DNA of 64,000 nucleotides, from NCBI RefSeq assembly GCF_004328625.1, contig NZ_CP032229.1, forward strand, positions 1,302,001 through 1,366,000, in the 5' to 3' direction. The stretch comes from Streptomyces seoulensis (GTDB lineage: Bacteria > Actinomycetota > Actinomycetes > Streptomycetales > Streptomycetaceae). Under the pieces are notes generated by a model, which did not search any database, had not been told where the DNA came from, and was given only the letters and a program-made list of their open reading frames with translations. The position numbers and the translations under genes are program-made. Position 1 is the stretch's first letter, and each line of letters begins with the position of its first letter. Below, piece after piece: positions 8,189-17,512 of the stretch.

Positions 8189-9420
8189 TCACGGTCGTCG
8201 GCGCGGGCACGGGCACCCCGCTCCCGCCGGACGCGCTCGCCGGGGCGGAGCTGGTGGTCGGCGGGCGGCGCCATCTGGACGCCGCGCCGGTGCCCGGGGG
8301 CGCGGCACGCGTGGTGCTCGGCCCGCTGGCGCCCGCCCTGGACGCGATCGGCACGTATGTCGCCGAGGAGCGCCCGGTGGTGGTGCTGGCCTCGGGTGAT
8401 CCGGGGTTCTTCGGGATCGTGCGGGTGCTGGCGGAACGCTTCGGCGCCGGGCTGCTCGATGTACGCCCCGGGGTGTCCTCGGTGGCCGGTGCCTTCGCCC
8501 GGCTTGGGCTGACCTGGGACGACGCGGTCGTGGTGAGCGCGCACGGGCGGGATCTGCGCACCGCGGTGAACGTCTGCCGGGCGCGCCCGAAGGTGGCCGT
8601 GCTGACCGGTCCGGGTGCGGGTCCGGCCGAGCTGGGTGCCCGGCTGGACGGTACGGGCCGGGTGCTGGTCGTGGTGCGCGCGCTCGGTGATCCGGAGCGG
8701 GAGCGGGTGGAGCGGGTGACGCCCGCCGAGGCCGCCGCGCGGGACTGGGGTCCGGCGGTGAGCGTGGTGCTGTGCCTGGACGAGACCCGGACGCCGGACG
8801 GTCCGCGCACGGTCGCCGGTCCCGGTGCCGGGCCCGCGCGGTGGGCGCTCGCGGAGGACGCGTTCGCGCACCGGGACTCGATGATCACCAAGTTCGAGGT
8901 GCGGGCGCTGGCGCTCGCCCGGCTCGGACCGCGCCTGGGCGACCTGGTGTGGGACGTGGGCGCGGGCTCGGGCTCGGTGGCCGTGGAGTGCGCGCGGCTC
9001 GGCGCGGCCGTGACCGCCGTGGAGAAGACCGAGGACGGCGCCGGACGGGTACGGGCCAACGCCCGCGCCCATGGCGTCGACGTGAGCGTGGTGCACGGCA
9101 CCGCCCCGGAGGCGCTGGCCGGGCTGGACGAGCCCGACGCGGTGTTCGTGGGCGGTGGCGGGCGTGACCTGCCCGCCGTGGTCGGTGTCTGCGCGGAGCG
9201 GGCGCGGCGGACGGTCGTGGTGGCCGTGGCCGCGCTGGACCGGGTCGGCCCGGTGCGCGAGGCGCTGACGCGGGCCGGGCTGAGCTGCGACGGCGTGCTG
9301 TTGCAGTCCTCGCGGCTGGCGCCGCTGCCGGGTGATGTGACCCGGCTGGCGGCCGGCAACCCCGTTTTCCTGCTGTGGGGCGACCGCCTCCCGGCACGGA
9401 GTGAAGGAGGAGTCCAGTGA
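8185..9420 (+). CDS. cobL: Precorrin-6Y C5,15-methyltransferase, decarboxylating (CbiE-CbiT fusion)
   Basis: A 411-residue bifunctional enzyme. Residues about 1-215 are the CbiE tetrapyrrole methylase (ASGDPGFFGIVRVL, DVRPGVSSVAGAFARLGLTW); about 225-411 form the CbiT domain with the Rossmann motif VWDVGAGSGSVAVECARLGA and a downstream VFVGGGGRDLP. It methylates C5 and C15 and decarboxylates the C12 acetate. The TTG start at 8185 overlaps the cobM stop in TTGA; a later start would remove the N-terminal ITVVGAGTG. Confidence 0.93.
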   Translation: MITVVGAGTGTPLPPDALAGAELVVGGRRHLDAAPVPGGAARVVLGPLAPALDAIGTYVAEERPVVVLASGDPGFFGIVRVLAERFGAGLLDVRPGVSSVAGAFARLGLTWDDAVVVSAHGRDLRTAVNVCRARPKVAVLTGPGAGPAELGARLDGTGRVLVVVRALGDPERERVERVTPAEAAARDWGPAVSVVLCLDETRTPDGPRTVAGPGAGPARWALAEDAFAHRDSMITKFEVRALALARLGPRLGDLVWDVGAGSGSVAVECARLGAAVTAVEKTEDGAGRVRANARAHGVDVSVVHGTAPEALAGLDEPDAVFVGGGGRDLPAVVGVCAERARRTVVVAVAALDRVGPVREALTRAGLSCDGVLLQSSRLAPLPGDVTRLAAGNPVFLLWGDRLPARSEGGVQ

Positions 9421-11108
9421 TCGGCCTGATTTCCGCCACCGCGGCGGGGGCGGCGGCCCGCGACCGGCTGGCCGCGGCCTGGCCGGACCGTACGCGGGTG
9501 TACGAGGGCCCGGCCGGGGAGGCCGTACGGGCGGCGTTCGCGGAGTGCGACCGGCTGGTGTGCTTCCTGGCCACCGGCGCCACGGTCCGGCTGCTGGCCC
9601 CGCTGCTCGGGGACAAGGCGGCCGATCCGGGCGTGGTGTGCGTGGACGAGGGCGGCCGGTTCGCGGTGTCCCTGGTCGGCGGGCACGGCGGCGGCGCCAA
9701 TGAACTGGCTTACGAGGTCGCCGAGTTGCTGGGCGCCGAGCCCGTGGTGACGACGGCGACGGACGCGGTGGGCCTGGCCGGCCTGGACACCCTCGGCCTG
9801 CCGGCCGAGGGCGCGGTCGCGGCGGTGTCGCGGGCGCTGCTGGACGGGGAACCGGTGGCGCTGGAGGCCGAGTTGGCGTGGCCGCTGCCGCCGGTGCCGT
9901 TCGCCGAAGAGGGCGCGTACACCGTGCGGTTGACCGACCGGGATGTGCAACCCGGTCCGCAGGAGGTGCTGTTGCGCCCGCCGTCCCTGGTCGTCGGGGT
10001 CGGCGCGTCCAAGGGTGCGCCTGCCGATGAGGTGCTCGGGCTGATCGAGGAGGCGCTGCGCGAGGCGGGGCTCTCGGTGCGCTCGGTGGCGGAACTCGCC
10101 ACCGTGGACGCCAAGTCGGAGGAGCCCGGCATCCTGGCCGCCGCCAAGCGGCTGGGCGTGCCCCTGGTGACGTACCCGGCGGACGAACTGGCCGCCGTGT
10201 CCGTGCCGAACCCCTCCGACGCGCCCCTCGCGGCGGTCGGCACCCCGTCCGTGGCGGAGGCCGCCGCGCTCAGGGAGGGCGGCGAACTCCTGCTGCCCAA
10301 GCGGAAGTCGACGGCGAAGCCCGCCATGGCGACCTGTGCGGTCGTCCGGCGTCCCGCGCGGGGGCGGCTCGCGGTGGTCGGGCTCGGCCCCGGCGCCCGC
10401 GACCTGCTGACCCCGCGTGCGGCCGCCGAACTGCGGCGCGCCTCGGTGCTGGTGGGCCTGGACCAGTACGTCGACCAGATCCGCGACCTGATCCGGCCCG
10501 GCACCCGGGTGCTGGAGTCGGGACTCGGCGCGGAGGAGGAGCGGGCTCGTACGGCGGTCGCGGAGGCCCGTGAGGGGCACGCGGTGGCGCTGATCGGCAG
10601 CGGGGACGCGGGCGTGTACGCCATGGCCTCCCCGGCGCTCGCGGAGGCGTCCGACGACATCGACGTGGTCGGCGTACCGGGTGTGACGGCGGCGCTCGCG
10701 GCCGGGGCGATCCTGGGTGCGCCGCTGGGCCACGACCATGTGTCGATCAGCCTCTCCGACCTGCACACCCCGTGGGAGGTCATCGAGCGCCGGGTGCGCG
10801 CGGCCGCCGAGGCGGACATCGTGGTGACCTTCTACAACCCCCGTTCGCGCGGCCGGGACTGGCAGCTCCCCAAGGCACTGGCCGTGCTGGCCGAGCACCG
10901 GGAGCCGGGGACACCGGTCGGTGTGGTGCGCAACGCCTCCCGGCCGGACGAGTCCGCGCGGCTGACCACGCTCGCCGGACTGGACCCGGCGACCGTCGAC
11001 ATGATGACGGTGGTCACCGTCGGCAACACCGCCACCCGGAACATCGCCGGGCGCATGGTGACCCCGCGCGGCTACCGCTGGCAGCACGCCCCGGAGGGAG
11101 CCCGGTGA
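9417..11108 (+). CDS. cobJ: CbiG/CobE-like protein fused to precorrin-3B C17-methyltransferase (CobJ)
   Basis: A 563-residue fusion. The first ~315 residues resemble CbiG: MIGLISATAAG, VCFLATGATVRLLAPLL, SLVGGHGGGANELA and a CobE/GbiG C-terminal part beginning VVGVGASKGAPADEVL. Residues ~318-563 are CobJ/CbiH, with LAVVGLGPGARDLLTPRA, IGSGDAGVYAMASP and TFYNPRSRGRDWQL. CobJ performs ring contraction-linked C17 methylation; CbiG opens the lactone in the anaerobic route. The GTG start overlaps cobL by four bases. Such fusions are known in actinobacteria. Confidence 0.92.
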   Translation: MIGLISATAAGAAARDRLAAAWPDRTRVYEGPAGEAVRAAFAECDRLVCFLATGATVRLLAPLLGDKAADPGVVCVDEGGRFAVSLVGGHGGGANELAYEVAELLGAEPVVTTATDAVGLAGLDTLGLPAEGAVAAVSRALLDGEPVALEAELAWPLPPVPFAEEGAYTVRLTDRDVQPGPQEVLLRPPSLVVGVGASKGAPADEVLGLIEEALREAGLSVRSVAELATVDAKSEEPGILAAAKRLGVPLVTYPADELAAVSVPNPSDAPLAAVGTPSVAEAAALREGGELLLPKRKSTAKPAMATCAVVRRPARGRLAVVGLGPGARDLLTPRAAAELRRASVLVGLDQYVDQIRDLIRPGTRVLESGLGAEEERARTAVAEAREGHAVALIGSGDAGVYAMASPALAEASDDIDVVGVPGVTAALAAGAILGAPLGHDHVSISLSDLHTPWEVIERRVRAAAEADIVVTFYNPRSRGRDWQLPKALAVLAEHREPGTPVGVVRNASRPDESARLTTLAGLDPATVDMMTVVTVGNTATRNIAGRMVTPRGYRWQHAPEGAR

Positions 11109-11692
11109 ACCGTGTCGTCCACCCCATCGAGCAGGAGTCGTTCCGGCGGCTGCGCGCCCGCCTGGACACCTCCGGCTTCCCGCCGCTGACCCGTGCGGTG
11201 GTGGAGCGGGTCATCCACTCCGCCGCCGACCTGGAGTACGCCACCGACCTCGTCACGGCCGAGGCCGACCTCCGGCGCGGGCACACCGCGCTGCACGCGG
11301 GGGCGCCGGTCGTCGTGGACGTGGAGATGGTGGCGGCCGGGATCACCCGCCGCGACACCGTCTGCCGGCTGCGGGAGGCCAAGGCCCTCGACGGCCTGAC
11401 CCGTTCGGCGCACGCGATACGGCTCGCGTACGAGCAGGTCGGCCCCGGCGCGCTGTGGGTGATCGGCTGCGCGCCGACCGCCCTGGAGGAGCTGCTCACC
11501 CTGGACGCCGACCCGGCGCTCGTCATCGGGCTGCCGGTCGGCTTCGTGGGCGCCGCCGAGTCCAAGGAGGCGCTGCGCGCGAGCGGGCTGCCCGCCGTGA
11601 GCAACGTGTCCGAGAAGGGCGGCTCGGCGGTCGCCGCCGCCGCGCTCAACGCCCTGCTGTACCACCCCACTTCACCCGAGGAGAAACCGTGA
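11105..11692 (+). CDS. cobH: Precorrin-8X methylmutase
   Basis: A 195-residue CobH/CbiC protein that moves the methyl group from C11 to C12 to give hydrogenobyrinate. The catalytic histidine lies in ERVIHSAADLEYA (His38), and the TEADLRRG, VVVDVEMVAAGI and IGLPVGFVGAAESK segments are conserved. The GTG start overlaps the preceding stop by four bases, and its own TGA overlaps the cbiX start. Length and motif order are those of the family, so the assignment is firm. Confidence 0.95.
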   Translation: MNRVVHPIEQESFRRLRARLDTSGFPPLTRAVVERVIHSAADLEYATDLVTAEADLRRGHTALHAGAPVVVDVEMVAAGITRRDTVCRLREAKALDGLTRSAHAIRLAYEQVGPGALWVIGCAPTALEELLTLDADPALVIGLPVGFVGAAESKEALRASGLPAVSNVSEKGGSAVAAAALNALLYHPTSPEEKP

Positions 11693-12609
11693 CCCCCCAT
11701 TCCCCCGCCCTGCTCGTCGCCGGACACGGCACCCGTGACGAGGCCGGGGCCGAGGCGTTCCGTGACTTCGTGAAGGAGCTGGGCCGCCGCCATCCCGAGA
11801 TTCCCGTCGCGGGCGGCTTCATCGAGCTGTCCCCGCCCCCGCTGGGCGACGCCGTGACCGAGCTGGTGGAGCGGGGCGTACGCCGCTTCGCCGCCGTGCC
11901 GCTGATGCTGGTGTCCGCCGGGCACGCCAAGGGCGACATACCGGCGGCGCTGGCCCGCGAGAAGGAGCGCCATCCGGGCGTCACCTACACCTACGGCCGC
12001 CCCCTCGGCCCGCACCCCGCCCTGCTGCGGGTGCTGGAACGCCGGCTGGACGAGGCACTGGCCGGCACCCCCCGCGAGGACGTGACCGTGCTGCTGGTCG
12101 GGCGCGGCTCCACCGACCCGGACGCCAACGCCGAGGTGTGCAAGGCGGCCCGGCTGCTGTGGGAGGGGCGCGGATACGCGGGCGTGGAGACGGCGTTCGT
12201 CTCGCTGGCGGCGCCGGACGTGCCGAGCGGCCTGGACCGGGTCGCCCGGCTCGGCGCGCGCCGGGTCGTCGTGCTGCCGTACTTCCTGTTCACCGGCATC
12301 CTCCCGGAGCGGGTGCGGCGGCAGACCGAGGAGTGGGCGGCCGCGCACCCGGACGTGGAGGTGCGCTCGGCGGACGTGATCGGGCCGGAGCCCGAGCTGC
12401 TGGACCTGGTGATGGAGCGGTACGCGGAGGCCGTCGCCGGTGATCTCCGCATGAACTGCGACTCCTGTGTGTACCGGATCGCGCTGCCGGGCTTCGAGGA
12501 CAAGGTGGGCCAGCCGCAGCAGCCGCACTTCCACCCGGACGACGACGGCCACGACCACGGACACGGCCATCACCACCACGGCGGCCACTCGCACAGCCAT
12601 GCGCACTGA
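11689..12609 (+). CDS. cbiX: CbiX-type sirohydrochlorin chelatase with histidine-rich tail
   Basis: A 306-residue two-half CbiX protein. The first half has active-site-type histidines in LLVAGHGTRDE (His13) and LVSAGHAKGD (His79); the second half repeats the fold (LLVGRGSTDPDANAEV) with Arg in place of the first His. Near the end are the paired cysteines of MNCDSCVYRI, then a tail (~280-306) made almost wholly of His, Gly and Asp that probably binds metal. CbiX inserts Co2+ (or Fe2+) into sirohydrochlorin, an early cobalt insertion step. GTG start overlaps cobH by four bases. Confidence 0.92.
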   Translation: MTPHSPALLVAGHGTRDEAGAEAFRDFVKELGRRHPEIPVAGGFIELSPPPLGDAVTELVERGVRRFAAVPLMLVSAGHAKGDIPAALAREKERHPGVTYTYGRPLGPHPALLRVLERRLDEALAGTPREDVTVLLVGRGSTDPDANAEVCKAARLLWEGRGYAGVETAFVSLAAPDVPSGLDRVARLGARRVVVLPYFLFTGILPERVRRQTEEWAAAHPDVEVRSADVIGPEPELLDLVMERYAEAVAGDLRMNCDSCVYRIALPGFEDKVGQPQQPHFHPDDDGHDHGHGHHHHGGHSHSHAH

Positions 12610-13651
12610 CGCCGGGCCCGATCTGCGCCACCACGGGGACGCCGAGGTCCGTGACGCCGGGGCCGGCCTGGTGGACCTCGCCGTCAACGTCCGCTCGGAC
12701 ACGCCCCCGCGCTGGCTGCGCGAGGAGATCGCCGCCTCGCTGACCGGTCTCGCGGCCTACCCGGACGATCGGGCCGCGCGGGCGGCGGTGGCGGCGCGGC
12801 ACGGGCTGCCGGAGGAGCGGGTGCTGCTGACGGCGGGCGCGGCGGAGGCGTTCGTGCTGCTGGCCCGCGCGCTCCGGGTGCGGCGGCCGGTGGTGGTGCA
12901 TCCGCAGTTCACCGAGCCGGAGGCGGCGCTGCGGGACGCGGGGCACACGGTGGAGCGGGTGCTGCTGAGCGCGCGGGACGGCTTCCGGCTGGACCCGGCG
13001 CTGGTGCCCGAGGACGCCGATCTGGTGATCGTCGGCAACCCGACCAACCCGACCTCGGTGCTCCACCCTGCCGGGGTACTCACCCAACTGGCCCGCCCTG
13101 GTCGGACGTTGGTGGTGGACGAGGCGTTCATGGACGCGGTGCCGGGTGAGCGGGAGGCGCTGGCCAAACGGACGGACGTGCCCGGCCTGGTGGTGCTGCG
13201 CAGCCTCACCAAGACCTGGGGCCTGGCCGGGCTCCGGGTCGGCTACGTCCTCGCGCCCCCGGAGACGGTCAGCGCCCTCCAGCGCGCCCAGCCCCTGTGG
13301 CCGGTGTCCACCCCGGCCCTGGCCGCGACCCGGGCCTGCGTGGCCCCCCGCGCCCTCGCCGAGGCGGCCCACGCGGCCCACCGCACGGCCGCCGACCGCA
13401 CCCATCTCCTCACCGCCCTGGCCGAGTCGACCCCGCACGGCCTCAAGGTGACGGGCCCGGCGGAGGCCCCCTTCGTCCTCCTGGAACTGCCGGACGCCCA
13501 CCGCGTACGCCACCGCCTGCGCGACCTGGGCTACGCCGTCCGCCGGGGCGACACCTTCCCCGGCCTCGGCCCCGACTGGCTCCGGGTGGCGGTCCGGGAC
13601 CGGACGACGACGGCGGGGTTCGTCGAGGCGCTGCGCACGGCGCTGGCGTAA
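12599..13651 (+). CDS. cobC: CobC-type PLP-dependent aminotransferase / threonine-phosphate decarboxylase
   Basis: A 350-residue fold-type I PLP enzyme of the CobC/CobD/HisC group. The PLP lysine is in VLRSLTKTWGLAGLRVGY (Lys205), with VIVGNPTNPTSVLHP and LVVDEAFMDAVPGE before it. It most likely provides the (R)-1-amino-2-propanol phosphate linker of the cobalamin nucleotide loop; a histidinol-phosphate-type role is the alternative. ATG at 12599 lies inside the coding sequence of the cbiX His tail (11-base overlap). The gene closes the cobalamin cluster. Confidence 0.85.
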   Translation: MRTDAGPDLRHHGDAEVRDAGAGLVDLAVNVRSDTPPRWLREEIAASLTGLAAYPDDRAARAAVAARHGLPEERVLLTAGAAEAFVLLARALRVRRPVVVHPQFTEPEAALRDAGHTVERVLLSARDGFRLDPALVPEDADLVIVGNPTNPTSVLHPAGVLTQLARPGRTLVVDEAFMDAVPGEREALAKRTDVPGLVVLRSLTKTWGLAGLRVGYVLAPPETVSALQRAQPLWPVSTPALAATRACVAPRALAEAAHAAHRTAADRTHLLTALAESTPHGLKVTGPAEAPFVLLELPDAHRVRHRLRDLGYAVRRGDTFPGLGPDWLRVAVRDRTTTAGFVEALRTALA

Positions 13652-13656
13652 GCGCG

Positions 13657-14610
13657 TCAGCCCCGGCGCCTGCGGGCCATTGTCACCGCGCCGCCGCCCA
13701 GCAGGAGCAGGGCCAGCGCGCCGCCCGCGATGTACGGGGTGACCGAACTGCCACCGGTTTCGGCGAGGTTGCTCCGGGTGCCCTGGGGTTCGACGCGGGG
13801 CGCGGGGGCCTCGCCGGACCGCTCCGGCCGCGGCGCGGCGGGCGCCGAGGACTCCGGGGCCTCGCTGGGCGCCGGCTCCTCCTCACCCGCCGGGGTCTCA
13901 CAGCTCGCCTCGGCCAGGGTGACGGTGCCCGTCACCTCGGCCACGTTCAGCCGGAGCGGGTTCACGGAGACCTTGAGGCGGAGCGCGGTGGCGGCCGCCG
14001 TGCCGGAGGTGGTCCGGTGTTCGGCCAGGTCGAGGCGGACCTCGCCGACGCCGGGGACGCGGACCTCGGTGGGGCCGCCCGCGGTGAGGGTGGTGCGCCT
14101 GCCGAGCACGGTGACGGCGCCGAGGGCGTTCGCCTCCGCCTCGGGCTCCTCCCCGGCCGCGCAGGTGGCGCGGGCGGTGACCGTGCCGACCTCGATCAGG
14201 GAGAGCAGCGGCAGGCCGGGCACGTGCAGCCGGGCGTCGGTGAGGCGGACCGAGCCCTCGGCGCGCTCGTCGGTGGCGGTGGCTCTGGCGGAGGCGACGT
14301 CGGCGCGCAGGACGGAGAAGGGGCGGCCGTCGTTCACGCCGTCGAGCCGGGCCGAGAGCGCGGTGCGGTCGGCGTCGCCCGGGGCCTGGACCTCGTTGAG
14401 GGAGAGGCTGAGCGGGACGTCGGCGGTGTGGTGGAGCAGGGAGACGTCGAGCCCGGCGCGCAGCACGGCGGCGGAGGCGTGGCCCTGGCCCTGGCCGCCG
14501 GTGGCGTGCGCCGGGCGCGCGCTGAGGATCAGGGGCGCGGCGGTGAGGGCGGCGGCCGTCGCGAGGGCGGCGAGACGGCGTGCGGGCATCGGGAAGTTTT
14601 CGCTGTTCAA
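13657..14610 (-). CDS. SCO1860-type secreted LAETG-motif cell-wall protein
   Basis: A 317-residue exported protein. A signal peptide is visible (MPARRLAALATAAALTAAPL... cut after ARPAHA). The C-terminus has a Pro/Glu/Ala-rich stretch, the sortase motif LAETG near residue 281, a hydrophobic segment (YIAGGALALLLLGGGA) and ARRRRG, the classic wall-sorting signal for a class E sortase. The core is unrecognised and rich in Val/Thr/Ala. TTG at 14610 (protein NSENFPMPARRL) has GGGGG ten bases upstream; ATG at 14589 is the alternative. It converges on cobC with five bases between the stops. Confidence 0.8.
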   Translation of the reverse strand: MNSENFPMPARRLAALATAAALTAAPLILSARPAHATGGQGQGHASAAVLRAGLDVSLLHHTADVPLSLSLNEVQAPGDADRTALSARLDGVNDGRPFSVLRADVASARATATDERAEGSVRLTDARLHVPGLPLLSLIEVGTVTARATCAAGEEPEAEANALGAVTVLGRRTTLTAGGPTEVRVPGVGEVRLDLAEHRTTSGTAAATALRLKVSVNPLRLNVAEVTGTVTLAEASCETPAGEEEPAPSEAPESSAPAAPRPERSGEAPAPRVEPQGTRSNLAETGGSSVTPYIAGGALALLLLGGGAVTMARRRRG

Positions 14611-14757
14611 GACGGTGGGACCCCCAGGAGAAACGTGCTCGGGACACGCCAACCCTTACGCACTGTGGGTGAACGGTCAGCGATCCTGGGTTACTTCACT
14701 CCATCGTGGGGTTTCCGCCCTCGTATTCGATTAGACGGGCACGCCCGTTCGCCGCGC

Positions 14758-15849
14758 CTACTGCACGACCCGCCCGTTCAGCACCACCCGGCTCGGCGCC
14801 GCGAGCACCCGTACGTCGGCGCGCGGGTCGGACGCGTAGACCACCAGGTCGGCCGGGGCGCCCTCCTCCAGGCCGGGGCGGCCCAGCCAGGCGCGGGCGG
14901 CCCAGCTGGTGGCGGCCAGCGCCTCGACGGGCGGGATGCCCGCGGTGACCAGTTCGGCCACCTCGGCGGCGACCAGACCGTGCGGCAGCGAGCCGCCCGC
15001 GTCGGTGCCGACGTACACCGGGATGCCCGCGTCATAGGCGTCGCGCACGGTGTCATAGCGCCGTTCATGGAGGCGGCGCATATGTGCCGACCAGCGGGGG
15101 TACTTGTCGTCGCCGCCCGCCGCCAGGTCGGGGAAGGTGGCGATGTTGACCAGGGTCGGCACGATGGCGACCCCGCGCTCGGCGAACAGCGGGATCAGCT
15201 CGGGGGTGAGGCCGGTGGCGTGCTCGACGCAGTCGATGCCCGACTCCACCAGGTCCCGCAGCGAACTCTCCGCGAAGCAGTGCGCGGTGACCCGCGCGCC
15301 CAGCCGGTGCGCCTCCGCGATGCCCGCCTCGACGGCCTCGCGCGGCCAGCAGGGCGCGAGGTCGCCGGCGTCCCGGTCGATCCAGTCGCCGACCAGCTTG
15401 ACCCAGCCGTCCCCGCGCCGCGCCTCCTGGCCGACGTAGGCCACCAGGTCGGCGGGCTCGATCTCGTGGGCGTAGCCCCGGATGTAGCGGCGGGTGCGGG
15501 CGATGTGCCGGCCGGCACGGATGATCTTCGGGAGGTCGTCGCGGTCGTCCACCCAGCGGGTGTCGGAGGGGGAACCGGCGTCGCGGATCAGCAGGGCCCC
15601 GGCCTCGCGGTCGGTGAGCGCCTGCTTCTCGGCGGTGTCCGCGTCGACCGGGCCGTGGGCGCCGAGGCCGACGTGGCAGTGGGCGTCGACCAGGCCGGGC
15701 AGCGCCCAGCCCTCGACGGTCGTGATGTCACCGGCGCCGGCGGGGCGGTCGTAGGTGACACGCCCACCGACCACCCACAGCTCGTCGCGGACGTCGTCGG
15801 GCCCGGCCAGGACCCGCCCCTTCACGTGCAGCACCGCGTGATCGCTCAT
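14758..15849 (-). CDS. Metal-dependent amidohydrolase family protein
   Basis: A 363-residue amidohydrolase of the imidazolonepropionase-like type. The metal motif is LPGLVDAHCHVGLGAHG, followed by further ligands in VTAHCFAESSLRDL and CVEHATGLTPE and by the Asp in PVYVGTDAGGSLPHG. The ends (VLHVKGRVLAGP, VVLNGRVVQ) form the small beta-domain usual in this family. The substrate cannot be told from sequence. ATG at 15849 is chosen because earlier in-frame codons lack homology-like sequence. It is separate from the ABC genes upstream on the same strand (46 bases). Confidence 0.83.
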   Translation of the reverse strand: MSDHAVLHVKGRVLAGPDDVRDELWVVGGRVTYDRPAGAGDITTVEGWALPGLVDAHCHVGLGAHGPVDADTAEKQALTDREAGALLIRDAGSPSDTRWVDDRDDLPKIIRAGRHIARTRRYIRGYAHEIEPADLVAYVGQEARRGDGWVKLVGDWIDRDAGDLAPCWPREAVEAGIAEAHRLGARVTAHCFAESSLRDLVESGIDCVEHATGLTPELIPLFAERGVAIVPTLVNIATFPDLAAGGDDKYPRWSAHMRRLHERRYDTVRDAYDAGIPVYVGTDAGGSLPHGLVAAEVAELVTAGIPPVEALAATSWAARAWLGRPGLEEGAPADLVVYASDPRADVRVLAAPSRVVLNGRVVQ

Positions 15850-15895
15850 GCACCGCACCTTAGTGAGCGGGCCCCGCGCACTGAAGCCCCGGCGG

Positions 15896-16678
15896 CTACT
15901 CCGCCGTCTTGCCGGGCACGTCATCGACCTCGGCCATCGCCGGGTCCAGGACGCGGGAGAGGAAGTGCCGGGTCCGCTCGTTCTTCGGGTTCCCGATGAC
16001 TTCCTCGGGGGTGCCCTGCTCGACGATGACCCCGCCGTCCATGAAGACGACGCGGTCGGCGACCTCGCGGGCGAAGGTCATCTCGTGGGTGACGACCATC
16101 ATCGTCATGCCCTCCTCGGCGAGCCCGCGCATCACCGCGAGCACGTCACCGACCAGCTCGGGGTCGAGCGCGGAGGTCGGCTCGTCGAAGAGCATGACCT
16201 CGGGGCCCATGGCGAGCGAGCGGGCGATGGCCACCCGCTGCTGCTGGCCGCCGGAGAGCGAGGACGGGTAGGCGTGCGCCTTGTCGGCCAGCCCGACCCG
16301 GGCCAGGTTCTCCGCCGCGACCTTCTCCGCCGCCGCCTTGTCCCGCCCGAGCACCCGGCGCTGGGGCAGCGTGAGGTTCTCGGTGACGTCGAGGTGCGGG
16401 AACAGGTTGAACTGCTGGAACACCATGCCGATGCGCCGGCGTACGGCGTCGATGTCCACGTCCGGGTCGGTCAGCTCGGTGCCGCCGACCACGATGGTGC
16501 CCTGCTGGGGTTCCTCCAGCAGGTTGACGCAGCGCAGCAGGGTGGACTTGCCGGAGCCGGACGGCCCGATGACGCAGACCACCTCGCCCTGGCCGATCTC
16601 CAGGTCGATACCGCGCAGGACGTGGTTGTCGCCGAAGGACTTGTGCAGCCCCTCGACGCGGATCTCGGGGGTGCTCAC
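15896..16678 (-). CDS. Polar amino-acid ABC transporter, ATP-binding protein
   Basis: A 260-residue ABC ATPase. Walker [17 protein letters not shown]-loop [13 protein letters not shown], signature [18 protein letters not shown], Walker [16 protein letters not shown] and the switch VVTHEM are all intact. It belongs to the GlnQ/HisP group that energises import of polar amino acids. GTG at 16678 overlaps the permease stop by four bases. Forms an operon with the permease and binding protein upstream; transcription is from the minus strand. Confidence 0.93.
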   Translation of the reverse strand: MSTPEIRVEGLHKSFGDNHVLRGIDLEIGQGEVVCVIGPSGSGKSTLLRCVNLLEEPQQGTIVVGGTELTDPDVDIDAVRRRIGMVFQQFNLFPHLDVTENLTLPQRRVLGRDKAAAEKVAAENLARVGLADKAHAYPSSLSGGQQQRVAIARSLAMGPEVMLFDEPTSALDPELVGDVLAVMRGLAEEGMTMMVVTHEMTFAREVADRVVFMDGGVIVEQGTPEEVIGNPKNERTRHFLSRVLDPAMAEVDDVPGKTAE

Positions 16679-17508
16679 CGGATCGCCTCCTGGGACTTGG
16701 ACTCCATCCGCCGTACGACGAAGCCGAGCGGGATGGTGACCAGCAGATAGCACAGGCCGGCCACCAGGATGGGGGTGGAGTTGGCGGTGGTGCTGGCCAG
16801 GTCGTTGCCGAACTTGGACAGCTCGCGCTCCTCCAGCGTGACACCGAGGAACAGCACCAGCGAGGAGTCCTTGAACAGCAGGACGAGTTCGTTGGTGAGC
16901 GGGGGCAGGATGATGCGGAACGCCTGCGGGATGACGATCGAGATCATGGCCCGCGCGGGCGAGAAGCCCAGCGAACGCGCCGCCTCCATCTGCCCCTTGG
17001 GCACCGCCTGGATGCCCGCCCGGATCGTCTCGGCCATGTAGGCGGCCGAGACCAGGCCGAGGGCGACCGCGACCTTGCCGTAGGTGCCGCCCGGGTACTG
17101 CACGTCCGGGAAGGCCAGCGGCACGCCGACGCCGACGAAGATGAAGATCAGCAGGGCGGGCAGGCCCCGGAAGATCTCGATGTAGATCCCGGCGAGCCAG
17201 CGGTACGGCCCCACCGAGGACAGCCGCATCAGCGCGACGAGGATGCCCAGCACGAGGCCGACCACGAAGCCGGACAGCGTGTAGAGCACGGTGTTCTTCA
17301 GCGCCAGCGTGATGATGTCCGGGAACATCTGCTCGGCGATGGGCAGTTGCGCGAACTGGTTCTTCAGCCGTCCCCAGTCCGCGGAGAACGCGAAGGCGAG
17401 GACGGCGGCGACGAAGACGACGTACTGCGCGCCGCGCGAGAGCCTGCGCCGCTGCCTGCGGGTCAGGCCCTTCTTGCGGGGCTGGATGCGGGTGTCCGTG
17501 TCGGCCAT
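16675..17508 (-). CDS. Polar amino-acid ABC transporter, permease
   Basis: A 277-residue inner-membrane permease of the HisM/GlnP group. A basic cytoplasmic N-terminus is followed by about five hydrophobic helices; the EAA loop interacting with the ATPase is visible as [26 protein letters not shown]. The first part (to ~40) is an extra helix common in actinobacterial members. ATG at 17508 lies five bases after the stop of the binding-protein gene. Substrate is probably glutamate/glutamine-like or a similar amino acid, by family only. Confidence 0.92.
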   Translation of the reverse strand: MADTDTRIQPRKKGLTRRQRRRLSRGAQYVVFVAAVLAFAFSADWGRLKNQFAQLPIAEQMFPDIITLALKNTVLYTLSGFVVGLVLGILVALMRLSSVGPYRWLAGIYIEIFRGLPALLIFIFVGVGVPLAFPDVQYPGGTYGKVAVALGLVSAAYMAETIRAGIQAVPKGQMEAARSLGFSPARAMISIVIPQAFRIILPPLTNELVLLFKDSSLVLFLGVTLEERELSKFGNDLASTTANSTPILVAGLCYLLVTIPLGFVVRRMESKSQEAIR

Positions 17509-17512
17509 GGGG

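Noticed and set aside
8025..11087. A 1020-codon open frame on the minus strand
   Set aside because: It lies wholly antisense to cobM-cobL-cbiG/cobJ, its translation is Arg/His/Gly-biased without motifs, and long antisense frames are normal at this GC content.
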